Positions 35,584 to 44,655 of a stretch of 64,000 nt of DNA are shown piece after piece. Origin of the DNA: ENR-C20 sp942493145 (GTDB taxonomy: Bacteria > Bacillota > Clostridia > Acetivibrionales > DTU013); the NCBI GenBank assembly GCA_942493145.1, contig OW818679.1:1426001-1490000 (forward strand), read 5' to 3'. Position numbers and translations under genes: made by a program. The notes below the pieces were generated by a model. It did not search any database and had not been told where the DNA came from. It was given only the letters and a program-made list of their open reading frames with translations. How positions within the stretch are numbered: the first letter of the stretch is position 1; each line of letters begins with the position of its first letter.

Positions 35584-36663
35584 TTGGATACATACATATT
35601 GGACAGACTGAACAAGCTTAGGACTGAAATGTCTGAAAAAGGCCTCGATGCGGTGCTGGTCACCAAAAAGGAAAATTACACCTGGCTTTCGGGCTTCAAT
35701 GGCTCCTCCGCATGGCTGGTCATAACTGCCGAAGCGGCAGTACTGACAACTGATTTCCGGTATGAAGAGCAGGCGGCGAGGCAGGCGCCAATATACAGTA
35801 TCAACATATACCAGGGTAATGTATTAAATGTCCTTAAGGAAGTTCTTAACGGGCTTGGAGTAAAAAAGCTGGGCTTTGAGGATAACCATGTAACCTATGA
35901 ACAATATGCCGAGTACCTTGGCAAATTCGCCCCCTGCGGGCTGGTGCCGCTTGGTGCAGCAATCCAGGAACTGCGTGAGGTCAAGGACCCGGGAGAAATA
36001 GCACTAATAAGCAGGGCGGTGGCGATTGCTGATGAAACCTTCAAATACATACTGGGCTTTATAAAGCCAGGTATGGCTGAGGTAGAGGTCGCTGCAGAAA
36101 TGGAATACTTCATGCGGAAACAAGGGGCTTCAGGTCCTTCATTCGATACCATTCTTGCTTCGGGTGAGCGCTCGTCAATGCCCCATGGTGTTGCCTCCAC
36201 CAGAAAGATTGCCATGGGAGATGCGGTAACGATGGACTTTGGCGCTTTGTACTGCGACTATTGTTCGGATATGACGAGAACGGTATTTGTTGGGCAGCCG
36301 ACTGATGAGTTGAAGAAGATATACGGTATCGTACTTGAAGCCCAGACAAGCGCAGAGGCCATGATAAAAGCCGGCTTATACGGCAGGGAAGTGGACACTG
36401 TTGCCAGGGATATCATAGCAGGCAGTGGATATGGAGAAAATTTCGGACATGGCCTGGGACATGGCGTGGGTCTCGAAATCCATGAAGAACCGAGGCTTTC
36501 GCTTACTGGAAACAAAAAACTGTTGAAGAATATGGTGGTAACTGTCGAACCGGGTATTTACATAAGTGGAATAGGTGGCGTAAGAATAGAGGATATGGTG
36601 GTGGTTGGTGATGATGGAGTAACAATATTGACAAAATCACCAAAAGAACTTATAGTTCTATAA
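35584..36663 (+). CDS. Xaa-Pro aminopeptidase (M24 family)
   Basis: The 359-aa protein has the creatinase-like N-terminal domain (AVLVTKKENYTWLSGFNGSSAW) and the pita-bread catalytic domain. Its metal ligands are Asp in TMDFGALYCDYCSDMTRT, His in GHGLGHGVGLEIHEEP, Glu in VTVEPGIYI and Glu in GVRIEDMVVV. It removes N-terminal residues preceding proline. TTG 35584 is 7 nt from GAGAGG. It sits directly upstream of efp, as yqhT does in Bacillus. Confidence 0.94.
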   Translation: MDTYILDRLNKLRTEMSEKGLDAVLVTKKENYTWLSGFNGSSAWLVITAEAAVLTTDFRYEEQAARQAPIYSINIYQGNVLNVLKEVLNGLGVKKLGFEDNHVTYEQYAEYLGKFAPCGLVPLGAAIQELREVKDPGEIALISRAVAIADETFKYILGFIKPGMAEVEVAAEMEYFMRKQGASGPSFDTILASGERSSMPHGVASTRKIAMGDAVTMDFGALYCDYCSDMTRTVFVGQPTDELKKIYGIVLEAQTSAEAMIKAGLYGREVDTVARDIIAGSGYGENFGHGLGHGVGLEIHEEPRLSLTGNKKLLKNMVVTVEPGIYISGIGGVRIEDMVVVGDDGVTILTKSPKELIVL

Positions 36664-36773
36664 ATGACAGTTAGAAAGTTTTTCTTGAAATACATAGGAT
36701 TTTAATTTAATATTATCTAGGACATATTAAGGAAAGAAATAATCATTAGAATTGTCGATTCGGAGGGAAATAT

Positions 36774-37331
36774 ATGATAACAGCAAGTGAGTTTAGAAAC
36801 GGCGCGACGTTTGAACTGGATGGCCAGATTTTCCAGGTGGTCGAATTTCAACATGTCAAACCTGGAAAGGGTGCAGCATTTGTCCGGACAAAGATGAAAA
36901 ATGTAATTACCGGTTCCACAGTTGAAAGAACCTTCAACCCGAACGACAAGATGCCTAAAGCCCACATTGAAAGAAAAGACATGCAATACCTTTACAATGA
37001 CGGAGATCTTTATTATTTCATGGATGTTGAGTCATATGAGCAAATTCCGATAAATGCAAGCTCCATCGGAGATACATTGAAATTCGTAAAGGAAAATATG
37101 ACTTGCAAAATCCTGTCATATAAAAACAACGTATTCGGAATTGAACCACCGACATTCGTAGAACTTCTAATAACCCAGACAGACCCCGGATTCAAGGGCG
37201 ATACCGCTACAGGCGCCAGTAAACCTGCCACACTGGAGACGGGCGCGGTCGTAAAGGTTCCTTTGTTTGTAAATGAAGGCGACACAATTAAGGTAGATAC
37301 AAGAACAGGCGAGTATCTTGAAAGAGCTTGA
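36774..37331 (+). CDS. efp: Translation elongation factor P
   Basis: EF-P relieves ribosome stalling at polyproline. The 185-aa protein has a KOW domain, a modification-loop lysine in KPGKGAAFVRTKMKNV, and two OB domains ending VDTRTGEYLERA. Length and spacing are standard. GGAGGG is 8 nt before the ATG. A weak promoter-like pair (TTGAAA 36685, TAATAT 36708) lies 60 bp upstream. Confidence 0.97.
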   Translation: MITASEFRNGATFELDGQIFQVVEFQHVKPGKGAAFVRTKMKNVITGSTVERTFNPNDKMPKAHIERKDMQYLYNDGDLYYFMDVESYEQIPINASSIGDTLKFVKENMTCKILSYKNNVFGIEPPTFVELLITQTDPGFKGDTATGASKPATLETGAVVKVPLFVNEGDTIKVDTRTGEYLERA

Positions 37332-37395
37332 GGAATAACATTATAATACATGAGAATAATACTAGGGTGTAATAGCCGGAAAAGGGAGGTGCTAT

Positions 37396-37851
37396 ATGAA
37401 TTATCTAAAGGAAAGAGTAGCTTATCTCAAAGGACTTGCAGAAGGTATGCAAATAAGCGATTCAACCAACGAAGGCAAGCTTTTGAAAGCAATCATTGAC
37501 GTGCTTGACGACGTTGCCCTTGCAGTGGATGATATCGAAGAAGTGCAGGAACAGATGAGCGAGCAGATTGATAGCATAGATGAAGATCTCGCTGAAATCG
37601 AGAGCATTGTTTTCGATGAAGAGGAAGACGAAAAGTGTGGATGCTGCAGCGAAGACGATGAAGAAGAGGAAGACGAAGATGAGGAAGAAGATGGCCTGGA
37701 AGGCGAATTCGACTGCCCTCACTGTGGGAAGAGCATTTCCCTGGAAGATGCGGCTTTTAACGAAGACAACACAGCATTGACCTGTCCACACTGCAACAAA
37801 GACATCGAGATAGAGTGGGAATGCGATTGCGGCGATTGCTGCGATAAATAA
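37396..37851 (+). CDS. CD1247-type acidic zinc-ribbon protein
   Basis: The 151-aa protein has a conserved N-terminal helical domain (MNYLKERVAYLKGLAEGMQI), known from clostridial CD1247-like proteins. A very acidic stretch of Glu and Asp (residues ~75-100) follows, then a C-terminal zinc ribbon with FDCPHCGK and LTCPHCNK. Three further cysteines end the chain (CDCGDCCDK). It usually occurs between efp and spoIIIA in clostridia. The biochemical role is unknown. Confidence 0.85.
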   Translation: MNYLKERVAYLKGLAEGMQISDSTNEGKLLKAIIDVLDDVALAVDDIEEVQEQMSEQIDSIDEDLAEIESIVFDEEEDEKCGCCSEDDEEEEDEDEEEDGLEGEFDCPHCGKSISLEDAAFNEDNTALTCPHCNKDIEIEWECDCGDCCDK

Positions 37852-37887
37852 TTCAAAGTCAACAATTTAAAGAAGCAATAAGTAATG

Positions 37888-37919
37888 AGAACAGGTCACT
37901 AGAGGACCTGTTCTTTTTG
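37888..37919 (+). terminator. Terminator after the efp/CD1247 genes
   Basis: AGAACAGGTC-actaga-GGACCTGTTCT is a 10-bp stem followed by TTTTT. Confidence 0.9.
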
Positions 37920-37928
37920 TGTCTCTCA

Positions 37929-37965
37929 AAAAGTTGACAACTCCTCCGTCCCTCCGTCAACTTTT
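37929..37965. repeat. Inverted-repeat element (GTTGAC/GGGACGGAGG type)
   Basis: AAAAGTTGAC (37929-37938) and GTCAACTTTT (37956-37965) flank CTCCTCCGTCCCTCC. On the minus strand the core reads GTTGACGGAGGGACGGAGG, matching the 29113 element (GTTGACAAAGGGACGGAGG) at 16 of 19 positions. Confidence 0.8.
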
Positions 37966-37970
37966 ATATG

Positions 37971-37999
37971 TCATAAAATTGGACAAAGCCTAATACTTA
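37971..37999 (+). promoter_or_regulatory. Possible sigma-E promoter of the spoIIIA operon
   Basis: TCATAAA (37971-37977) and AATACTTA (37992-37999) are separated by 14 bp and loosely match the sigma-E consensus (kCATATT, CATACAAT). They lie 28 bp before spoIIIAA, whose Bacillus counterpart is transcribed by sigma-E. Confidence 0.35.
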
Positions 38000-38027
38000 T
38001 ATTACTAGTGAAGGACGGGGGGGTTAG

Positions 38028-38993
38028 ATGAAAGACATTCTGCCATTGTTGTGCAAAAGCATCGCAGAAATCCTCAGAAAGATCGATTTCAAAGATAAAA
38101 CAAAACCGGAGGAAATCCGTCTGAGGGCTGGAAAGCCTCTGATGATAGCGGATTACCGGAATGATTGGTTCGTGTGTGCCGATGGTTCTTTGGGAAGAAC
38201 ACCGGCAAATTCATATATTGTCAGGCAGACAGAAATAGTAAATACTCTCGGACTTATGAGTGAAAACTCCATTTATGCCTATCAGGAAGAGATACGGGGC
38301 GGATATATAACAATCAGCGGGGGCCACAGGGTTGGCATAACCGGAAAGGTTCTTGCAGACGGAAATACGGTAAAAAACATCAGGGATGTCTCCGGTATGA
38401 ATATCAGGATAGCAAAGCAGGTCCCGGGATGTTCGGACAGGATTATCAGATTTCTTGCAGATCGGCCGGATGAAATTCACAATACATTGATAATCTCACC
38501 GCCACAGTGCGGGAAGACCACAATACTAAGGGATATCGCAAGAGTTTTGAGTGACGGTATACCTGAAATTGGTTTCAAAGGAGTCAAAGTCGGCATAGTG
38601 GACGAAAGGTCCGAAATTGCAGCCTGCTATAAAGGAATTCCTCAGTACGATGTAGGTTTTAGGACGGATGTCCTCGATGGTTGCCCCAAAACCATTGGAA
38701 TGGCAATGTTGGTGCGGTCAATGTCTCCCAATGTTATCCTGACTGACGAAATAGGCAATGACGGCGACAGAGATGCGGTTATGGGTGTGCTGAATGCAGG
38801 TGTCAAGATAGTGGCGACTGCTCATGGGTATAATGTTTCGGAACTCAGAAGCCGCAGGGAGGTTCTGAGGCTTATTGAGGACAAGGTTTTTGAAAGGTAT
38901 GTGGTACTCGGGAAAGAGGGAGGTCCGGGCAGTATTGTTGAGGTTATGGATGGTGCAACAATGAAGCCCGTTTCGGGGAGGTGCCTTGAATGA
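38028..38993 (+). CDS. spoIIIAA: Stage III sporulation ATPase SpoIIIAA
   Basis: A 321-aa secretion-type ATPase of the mother-cell channel (A-Q complex) that feeds the engulfed forespore. Walker A is ISPPQCGKTTILRDIAR. EVR-type DERSEIAACYKG and LTDEIGNDGDRDAVMGVLNAG (Walker B) follow. The N-terminus has PEEIRLRAGKPL. It is the first of eight spoIIIA genes and overlaps spoIIIAB by 4 nt. Confidence 0.97.
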   Translation: MKDILPLLCKSIAEILRKIDFKDKTKPEEIRLRAGKPLMIADYRNDWFVCADGSLGRTPANSYIVRQTEIVNTLGLMSENSIYAYQEEIRGGYITISGGHRVGITGKVLADGNTVKNIRDVSGMNIRIAKQVPGCSDRIIRFLADRPDEIHNTLIISPPQCGKTTILRDIARVLSDGIPEIGFKGVKVGIVDERSEIAACYKGIPQYDVGFRTDVLDGCPKTIGMAMLVRSMSPNVILTDEIGNDGDRDAVMGVLNAGVKIVATAHGYNVSELRSRREVLRLIEDKVFERYVVLGKEGGPGSIVEVMDGATMKPVSGRCLE

Positions 38994-39511
38994 TGATTAA
39001 AATTGCAGGCAGCATCATAATAATTCTGTCTTCAGCGTTCCTGGGCTATTTTCTTTCTTTGGAATGCAGAAAAAGGCCGCAGCAATTGAGGGAACTGCAG
39101 TCACTGCTGATGATGTTCGAAAACCAGATATCTTATTTGTCGGACATCTTGTCTGAAGCCTTCGAAAGGGTTTACAGGTGCAGCAGGAGTGAAGTGGGTA
39201 ACTTTTTCAGCCATACTATTGAGAAACTGAAACAGGGGACAGGCATAGACGCAGCAACAGCGTGGGAACAGTCTGTAAGGGAAAATTTGGGCAAAACCGC
39301 CCTTAATAGTGAAGATGCGGAAATTATCCTTTCCTTTGGCGAATTGCTGGGAAGTTCAGATATAGATGGCCAGATAAAAAATATAAGGCTTGCAGTCAGC
39401 CAACTGAAGCTTCAGGAAGAAAAAGCGGAGGAAAGCAGGGCGAAGTATGAGGGTATGTACAAAAATCTTGGCATACTCGGAGGATTTGCCCTGGTGGTGA
39501 TACTGCTTTAA
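38990..39511 (+). CDS. spoIIIAB: Stage III sporulation protein SpoIIIAB
   Basis: A 173-aa protein with a hydrophobic N-terminal segment (AGSIIIILSSAFLGYFLSLE), a long helical cytoplasmic part and a C-terminal hydrophobic GILGGFALVVILL. The fold resembles the GspF-type platform of type II secretion. It is ATGA-coupled with spoIIIAA. Confidence 0.96.
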   Translation: MMIKIAGSIIIILSSAFLGYFLSLECRKRPQQLRELQSLLMMFENQISYLSDILSEAFERVYRCSRSEVGNFFSHTIEKLKQGTGIDAATAWEQSVRENLGKTALNSEDAEIILSFGELLGSSDIDGQIKNIRLAVSQLKLQEEKAEESRAKYEGMYKNLGILGGFALVVILL

Positions 39512-39561
39512 ATATTCATTTGTTAAGATAGCGGCTAATTCAATGAATGGGGTGTTGTGAT

Positions 39562-39759
39562 ATGGGCATTGATCTGATATTTAAAATAGCAGCCATCGGA
39601 ATACTGGTTGCTGTGCTGTACCAGGTACTGATGAGGTCGGGACGGGAAGAGCAGGCTTTGATGACCACCCTGGCAGGCTTGATAGTCGTTCTTCTCATAA
39701 TTGTAAAAGAAGTGGCGAATCTCTTTGAAACGGTGAAGACCTTGTTTAAGCTGAGCTGA
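39562..39759 (+). CDS. spoIIIAC: Stage III sporulation protein SpoIIIAC
   Basis: A 65-aa two-helix membrane protein (IDLIFKIAAIGILVAVLYQVL and TLAGLIVVLLIIVKEVANLF). The ATG at 39562 with GGGGTG upstream gives the usual family length; the frame open from 39547 adds five unrelated residues. It belongs to the membrane part of the feeding channel. Confidence 0.95.
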   Translation: MGIDLIFKIAAIGILVAVLYQVLMRSGREEQALMTTLAGLIVVLLIIVKEVANLFETVKTLFKLS

Positions 39760-39810
39760 AGCGTCTGAAGCCGAATAAGTCATATTAACCTGCAAAGGTG
39801 GAGGATCCCC

Positions 39811-40197
39811 TTGGATATATTGCAGATAACTTCCTTGGGTATTGTGGCGGTAATACTGATCGTAATACTCAGACAGCAGAGACCCGAAATAGCAATACAG
39901 GTCAGCATCATAACGGGAGTCGTGATCTTCATGCTGCTGGCCTCAAGGCTTAAGGTGGTTTTGGACATGCTTGAGGATTTCAGTAAAAAAGCCGGCATAG
40001 ATACGGTTTATTTTCTGACGATTATCAAGATAATCGGCATCGCTTATATTTCTGAGTTCGGATCGGAAATATGCAGGGATGCAGGAGAGACATCAGTGGC
40101 GTCAAAAATTGAGCTGGCAGCCAGGGTAGTGATCGTTGTCTTAGCCATTCCCATAATGACTTCGCTGGTTAATATGATCGTAAGGATAATGCCATGA
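39811..40197 (+). CDS. spoIIIAD: Stage III sporulation protein SpoIIIAD
   Basis: A 128-aa membrane protein with TTG start and GGAGG upstream. ILQITSLGIVAVILIVILRQQRPEI, then VYFLTIIKIIGIAYISEFGSEICRDAGE and the C-terminal helix VIVVLAIPIMTSLVNMIVRIMP are conserved in SpoIIIAD. It overlaps spoIIIAE by 4 nt. Confidence 0.96.
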   Translation: MDILQITSLGIVAVILIVILRQQRPEIAIQVSIITGVVIFMLLASRLKVVLDMLEDFSKKAGIDTVYFLTIIKIIGIAYISEFGSEICRDAGETSVASKIELAARVVIVVLAIPIMTSLVNMIVRIMP

Positions 40198-41474
40198 ATG
40201 ATGAGTTGAGTCGAAGACGCGGAGGGAGAGGCGGATTGGGGGAAATGGTAAAATGTCATTCCAAAAGGGCTCGAAGGAGTCAGCTTCTGCTGATATATTC
40301 ATTTATAATGGCAATGATCATAATCTGCTGCAGCCTCTGCGCATATGCAGCCACGGACGGCTCCGGGGAAGCAGAACTTGTTGACGACATGATCCAGGGC
40401 CAGTCGGACGCTTCGGGACTGGATAAGATAGAGGAACAGTTGAAGGAGCATTCAGACAGGGATATCGAAGAGATTCTGGGGGATTACGACCCGGAAAGGA
40501 TAATAAGTGACGCGGCAACAGGAAAACTGGAACTGAACCTGAAGAGCATAATGGGCAATATTTTGAGGTACCTGTTCAAAGAGCTATATACCAATGTTGA
40601 CATACTTATAAAGCTTATTGTGCTGATCATATTATGCGCAGTCCTAAAGAACCTGCAGGATTCATTCATGCGCGAGGGCGCCGGTGAGGTTGCTTTTTAC
40701 GTTTGCTACATTGTAATTGTGTCAATACTGCTGGTCAGTTTCAATTCGGCAATGAAGATGGGCGCCAACATAATTGATGAAATGACGGGTTTCATGTATG
40801 CAACGATGCCAGTAATGATAACGATGCTGGTGTCCGGCGGAAATATAACAACAGGAGGCATATTCCAGCCAGTCATGCTTATGATAGTGGAGATTTCGGC
40901 AACTGTCATAAGGAATGTGTTCCTGCCAATGATTTTCTTTTCTACGGTGCTTTCGGTGGTGAACAACATATCCGACAAGATACAGATTTCCAAATTGGCC
41001 AATCTGATCAGGCAGATCACCGGATGGATGCTGGGTGCAATTCTTGCAGTATTCATAGGAACAGTCTCGGTACAGGGCTCTTTCGGTGCAGTGATAGATG
41101 GTGTGACCAGCAAAACCGCCAAGTTTGCCATGACAGCTTTCATACCTGTAGTTGGAAAAACACTGTCGGATGCTGCAGATACTGTCCTCGGCTGCACACT
41201 GCTGATCAAGAACGCTGCCGGACTGGCGGCCATGATAGGGGTACTGGTAATATGTCTGGTGCCGCTGCTTAAGATACTTGCACTGGTACTTCTGTATAAA
41301 GGGGTATGTGCCATAGTTGAACCTGTGTCCGACAAGAGGATAACCGGGTGCATCAGCGATGTGGCAGGATCCATGATGTACATACTCGGCGTCACTTCAG
41401 CTGTTACGCTGATGTTCCTGATAACGATAACGGCACTTATAAGTGCAGGGAATCTCAGCGCAATGATAAGGTGA
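40194..41474 (+). CDS. spoIIIAE: Stage III sporulation protein SpoIIIAE
   Basis: A 426-aa polytopic membrane protein. The N-terminus carries a signal-like segment (LLLIYSFIMAMIIICCSLCAYAA), and at least six further hydrophobic helices follow. The ATG at 40194 has no strong ribosome site but overlaps spoIIIAD (ATGA), suggesting coupling. An internal ATG at 40245 is another possible start. It is the largest membrane component of the A-Q channel. Confidence 0.95.
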   Translation: MNDELSRRRGGRGGLGEMVKCHSKRARRSQLLLIYSFIMAMIIICCSLCAYAATDGSGEAELVDDMIQGQSDASGLDKIEEQLKEHSDRDIEEILGDYDPERIISDAATGKLELNLKSIMGNILRYLFKELYTNVDILIKLIVLIILCAVLKNLQDSFMREGAGEVAFYVCYIVIVSILLVSFNSAMKMGANIIDEMTGFMYATMPVMITMLVSGGNITTGGIFQPVMLMIVEISATVIRNVFLPMIFFSTVLSVVNNISDKIQISKLANLIRQITGWMLGAILAVFIGTVSVQGSFGAVIDGVTSKTAKFAMTAFIPVVGKTLSDAADTVLGCTLLIKNAAGLAAMIGVLVICLVPLLKILALVLLYKGVCAIVEPVSDKRITGCISDVAGSMMYILGVTSAVTLMFLITITALISAGNLSAMIR

Positions 41475-41516
41475 GGGGGCGCGCAGTCCGGAATTCATAA
41501 GGTGAGGAGGATGTGC

Positions 41517-42137
41517 ATGCTTGAATTCATAAGGGAGTGGGTTTTGGGAATCGTTATGCTCCTTATGTTCATCGTACTCCTGGAGATGCTTTTACCTTCA
41601 GGCAGGATTAAAAAGTATGCCAATCTGGTGACGGGGTTCATACTGATAATTGCCATTGTCAATCCACCTTTGAAATATTTCGGCAGTAATACTCTGCCTG
41701 CTGAAATGATCGACTGGGAAAGCAACTATATTGACAGAGAGGTTATACAGTTGGACAGCAAACTTTTGGAGGAAGAGCAGACGAGACAGATAGTAGAGTT
41801 ATATCGTAAAAAGCTCATTCAGCAGCTTGAGTATACTGCACTTGATGTAGAGGGGGTCGGAAGCGTTACGGCAGATGTGATAATCAATGAAGACTATGAA
41901 TCTGAAACATTTGGAGAAATAAAAAGGGCATATCTGGCGGTGACGGAGAAAGAGAAGGACGGTAGGGATAAAAAGATCAAGAAAGTCGAAAAGGTAAGCG
42001 TCGGCGGGAACGATGCGGTATTATCAAAAACGGAAGAGCGCCTTGATGCGGAACTGGAGGAAAAGCTTCGTGAAAAGGTAGGGAGCCTTTTCGGTATTCA
42101 TGGAGATGCCATAGTAATATCAGCACAGGAGGTGTGA
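41517..42137 (+). CDS. spoIIIAF: Stage III sporulation protein SpoIIIAF
   Basis: A 206-aa protein with two N-terminal membrane helices (WVLGIVMLLMFIVLLEMLLPSG and LVTGFILIIAIVNPPLKYF) and a soluble ring-building-type domain facing the intermembrane space. ATG 41517 is 6 nt from GAGGAGG. The frame extends to GTG 41502 but that would place the ribosome site inside the gene. Confidence 0.95.
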   Translation: MLEFIREWVLGIVMLLMFIVLLEMLLPSGRIKKYANLVTGFILIIAIVNPPLKYFGSNTLPAEMIDWESNYIDREVIQLDSKLLEEEQTRQIVELYRKKLIQQLEYTALDVEGVGSVTADVIINEDYESETFGEIKRAYLAVTEKEKDGRDKKIKKVEKVSVGGNDAVLSKTEERLDAELEEKLREKVGSLFGIHGDAIVISAQEV

Positions 42138-42138
42138 G

Positions 42139-42753
42139 GTGTTGGATTTGTTTTCTAAATTTAAAGAGCTCTTTAAAAACAGGGATAAGAAAAAAGTCAT
42201 TCAAAACTCAGTGATCATAATCATCATCGGAATCATTGTTGTTTTAGCAGGTAATACCCTGTTCCCAAGAGACGGCGTCAAATCCGCAGAAGAAACAGCA
42301 AACGATTCGGGAGGGGGAACGGAGGTGCCTTCTTCTGTGGTCATGAATTATGATGATGAAGAAAGCAGGCTGGAACAGAAACTGAAGGATATACTCAAAA
42401 AGGTCGAGGGAGTGGGAGACACTGATGTAATGATAACCTATGAGACCGGGGTCGAAAATGTTCCGGCTTATGACACCGGCAGGAATGAAAGTACCACCAC
42501 CGAAAACGACGGGGATGGAGGAACCAGGAGTATTCAACAGAGGGATGACACGAGCAGCATTGTTTTCGAGGATGACCAGAACGGTGTGACATCTCCGGTC
42601 ATATTAAAGGAAATCAAGCCGGTTGTCAAAGGTGTGCTTGTGGTGGCTGAAGGTGCCGGAGATCCGACTGTACAGGAAAGGATATTCGCTTCTGTACAAA
42701 CATTGTTCGATATACCGGTGCATAGGATTCAGGTTGTGGAAATGAAGGACTGA
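42139..42753 (+). CDS. spoIIIAG: Stage III sporulation protein SpoIIIAG
   Basis: A 204-aa single-span protein (VIQNSVIIIIIGIIVVLAGNTLF near residues 20-44). An acidic loop and a ring-building domain (EQKLKDILKKVEGVGDTDVMITYETG; VKGVLVVAEGAGDPTVQERIF) follow. In Bacillus it forms a large ring between the membranes. The start is GTG 42139 or TTG 42142 after AGGAGGT, 1 nt from spoIIIAF. Confidence 0.95.
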   Translation: MLDLFSKFKELFKNRDKKKVIQNSVIIIIIGIIVVLAGNTLFPRDGVKSAEETANDSGGGTEVPSSVVMNYDDEESRLEQKLKDILKKVEGVGDTDVMITYETGVENVPAYDTGRNESTTTENDGDGGTRSIQQRDDTSSIVFEDDQNGVTSPVILKEIKPVVKGVLVVAEGAGDPTVQERIFASVQTLFDIPVHRIQVVEMKD

Positions 42754-42846
42754 AACAGAATAAAGCTGAAGGACAATGAATATATATTAACAGATTGGCC
42801 AAAAGGATCATATCCGAATAAACTCGTTGGCGGAGGAGGCGTTGAG

Positions 42847-43455
42847 ATGCTTGTTTTCAAGAGGAAACAGATAGTCATACTTGCGTTGGTACTTTTGATA
42901 GTTGTCGCAGGCTATCTTCAGTATACATACAAGCAAGGGAGTACTTCGACGGACCTGGCTGGAGGGAAGCTGGGAGAGGCTGTCTATGTAGACAATGAAA
43001 TCGACAACCTGGAATTGGTGGAAAATTCCGATGATGAAGGAATTGCGTTGGAAAGCGGGGCTGATATTGTCGACAGCACTGACATCAGTGCATCGAAGGA
43101 AGCCAATGATTTCTTTGCACAGGCAAAAATGGACAGGGATCAGAGCAGGAGTAAAAGCACTGAGACACTCAAGTCAATTACCGAAGATAAATCCGTAACA
43201 AAGGAAACAGTTTCAAAAGCATATGAAGATATGATAACCCTGACGGACAATGCCGACAGGGAGATGAGAATCGAGACGCTGGTGAGCAAAATGGGCTTCA
43301 GTGACTGTGTAGCATTGTTTGCTGATGATGGTAGCGTTGATGTCGTTGTTAAGACACCAACCCTGACAAATGCGCAGGTCGCCCAGATAGCTGATATAGT
43401 TTCCAGACAGGCTGATTTGGCAATAGAAGATATACATATCAAGAAACTTTACTAA
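42847..43455 (+). CDS. spoIIIAH: Stage III sporulation protein SpoIIIAH
   Basis: A 202-aa protein with one N-terminal membrane helix (IVILALVLLIVVAGYLQYTY), an acidic spacer and a YscJ/FliF-like domain. In Bacillus it binds forespore SpoIIQ across the intermembrane space. GGCGGAGGAGG precedes the ATG. It is the last gene of the operon. Confidence 0.95.
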   Translation: MLVFKRKQIVILALVLLIVVAGYLQYTYKQGSTSTDLAGGKLGEAVYVDNEIDNLELVENSDDEGIALESGADIVDSTDISASKEANDFFAQAKMDRDQSRSKSTETLKSITEDKSVTKETVSKAYEDMITLTDNADREMRIETLVSKMGFSDCVALFADDGSVDVVVKTPTLTNAQVAQIADIVSRQADLAIEDIHIKKLY

Positions 43456-43457
43456 TA

Positions 43458-43487
43458 TTTACAACATCCGGGCAATGGTGTTATAAT
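43458..43487 (+). promoter_or_regulatory. Sigma-A promoter of the Asp23-family gene
   Basis: TTTACA (43458-43463) and TATAAT (43482-43487) have an 18-bp spacer and lie 23 bp before the ATG, immediately after spoIIIAH. This separates vegetative asp23 from the sporulation operon. Confidence 0.6.
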
Positions 43488-43509
43488 TAAGACAACTGGA
43501 GGGACTGAC

Positions 43510-43896
43510 ATGGAAGAATTGATCCCGGATTTAGCCGATAATTTAGGATTTATAAAAATCACTGATGAAGTTATAGCGATAATAGCAGGGATAGCTGCCA
43601 ATGATATACCGGGTGTCGCGGGTATGAGCGGAGGTATTACAGGTGGCATATCAGAGGCATTCGGACGCAGGAATTTTACCAAGGGTGTCAAGGTTGAGGT
43701 TGGACAGAAGGAAGCGGCGATTGATCTTTACATCATTGTTGAATATGGCTTCCGCATACCGGACGTTGCATGGAGCATACAGGAACGGGTCAAAAAGGAC
43801 ATTGAAGATATGGCGGGGCTCAGTGTGGTTGAGGTAAATATCCATATCCAGGGTGTCAATTTTGAGAAAGAACGCAAAAAAGAACTCACCGAATAA
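43510..43896 (+). CDS. Asp23/Gls24-family envelope stress protein (YqhY-like)
   Basis: The 128-aa protein has the family's GFIKITDEVIAIIAGIAANDIPGVAGM and VDLYIIVEYG-like strands, and ends in an amphipathic helix. In Bacillus YqhY lies between accBC and nusB and affects acetyl-CoA carboxylase. Here it lies between spoIIIAH and amaP; AmaP is the membrane anchor of Asp23 in Staphylococcus, which supports a membrane-associated role. GGAGGG is 6-8 nt from the ATG. Confidence 0.94.
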   Translation: MEELIPDLADNLGFIKITDEVIAIIAGIAANDIPGVAGMSGGITGGISEAFGRRNFTKGVKVEVGQKEAAIDLYIIVEYGFRIPDVAWSIQERVKKDIEDMAGLSVVEVNIHIQGVNFEKERKKELTE

Positions 43897-43915
43897 ACAG
43901 CAAACGGCTTGTTGC

Positions 43916-43952
43916 AGATTGTCCCGCATAGCTGCGGAGACAATCTTTTATT
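43916..43952 (+). terminator. Terminator after the Asp23-family gene
   Basis: AGATTGTC-CCGCA-tagc-TGCGG-a-GACAATCT makes a long stem with one bulge, followed by TTTATTTT. Confidence 0.88.
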
Positions 43953-44055
43953 TTGTCCTGAAAACAAACGGGTTTATTTTTTATCAGAAATGAAATATAA
44001 TGTAATTAATTCATTGAATAACCTAAGAAAAATGTGAAAGAGAGGTGGCGGGGTT

Positions 44056-44640
44056 TTGAATATATTTTTAAGGATTCTCCTTGCAATTTATGCTTTTTGT
44101 CTGGCAATCATTTCACTGGTCACTATGATGGTATCGCTTAAGAGAGACATCTTTGAACTGTTATATGATTACGCCGAAACTTACATATTTGCTGGCTCAA
44201 GCATGGTTCCGCGCTTTATTGTCCTGGGAATAGCGCTGATATTTTTCATAATAAGCCTGGTATTCCTTTTTGCAGGATTTAAAAGCAACAGGGATAAAAA
44301 ATCGGTAAGTAAACAGACTAATATTGGAGAGGTATGTATATCGTTGAATTCCATCGAAAGCATATCACTCAATGCGGCCAGGAAAATCGGCGGTATCAGG
44401 GATACTAAGATTATTATCATTAAGCGTGAAGAAGCCGTTGCTATAAAGGCGAAACTTGTTGTACTGCCGGATACGAACATACCGGTTGTTTCTGAGGAAG
44501 TACAGGCTGCCATAAAAAGGGCTGTTGAAGAGAATGTCGGAATCGGTGTCAAAGAAATCAAGGTGGTTATAGACAGTGTTTATGAGGCGCCTGCTCCCAA
44601 AATACAGAAAACGGAGATGGTAAAGGCCAGGGTGGAATAA
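44056..44640 (+). CDS. amaP: Alkaline shock response membrane anchor protein AmaP
   Basis: A 194-aa protein with two N-terminal helices (FLRILLAIYAFCLAIISLVTMM and FIVLGIALIFFIISLVFLFAGF) and a soluble C-terminal domain (ISLNSIESISLNAARKIGGI...), as in AmaP. The start is TTG 44056 after GAGAGGTGGCGGGG. It has the Asp23-family gene upstream and nusB downstream. Confidence 0.9.
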   Translation: MNIFLRILLAIYAFCLAIISLVTMMVSLKRDIFELLYDYAETYIFAGSSMVPRFIVLGIALIFFIISLVFLFAGFKSNRDKKSVSKQTNIGEVCISLNSIESISLNAARKIGGIRDTKIIIIKREEAVAIKAKLVVLPDTNIPVVSEEVQAAIKRAVEENVGIGVKEIKVVIDSVYEAPAPKIQKTEMVKARVE

Positions 44641-44655
44641 TGAGATTGCTTTTAG

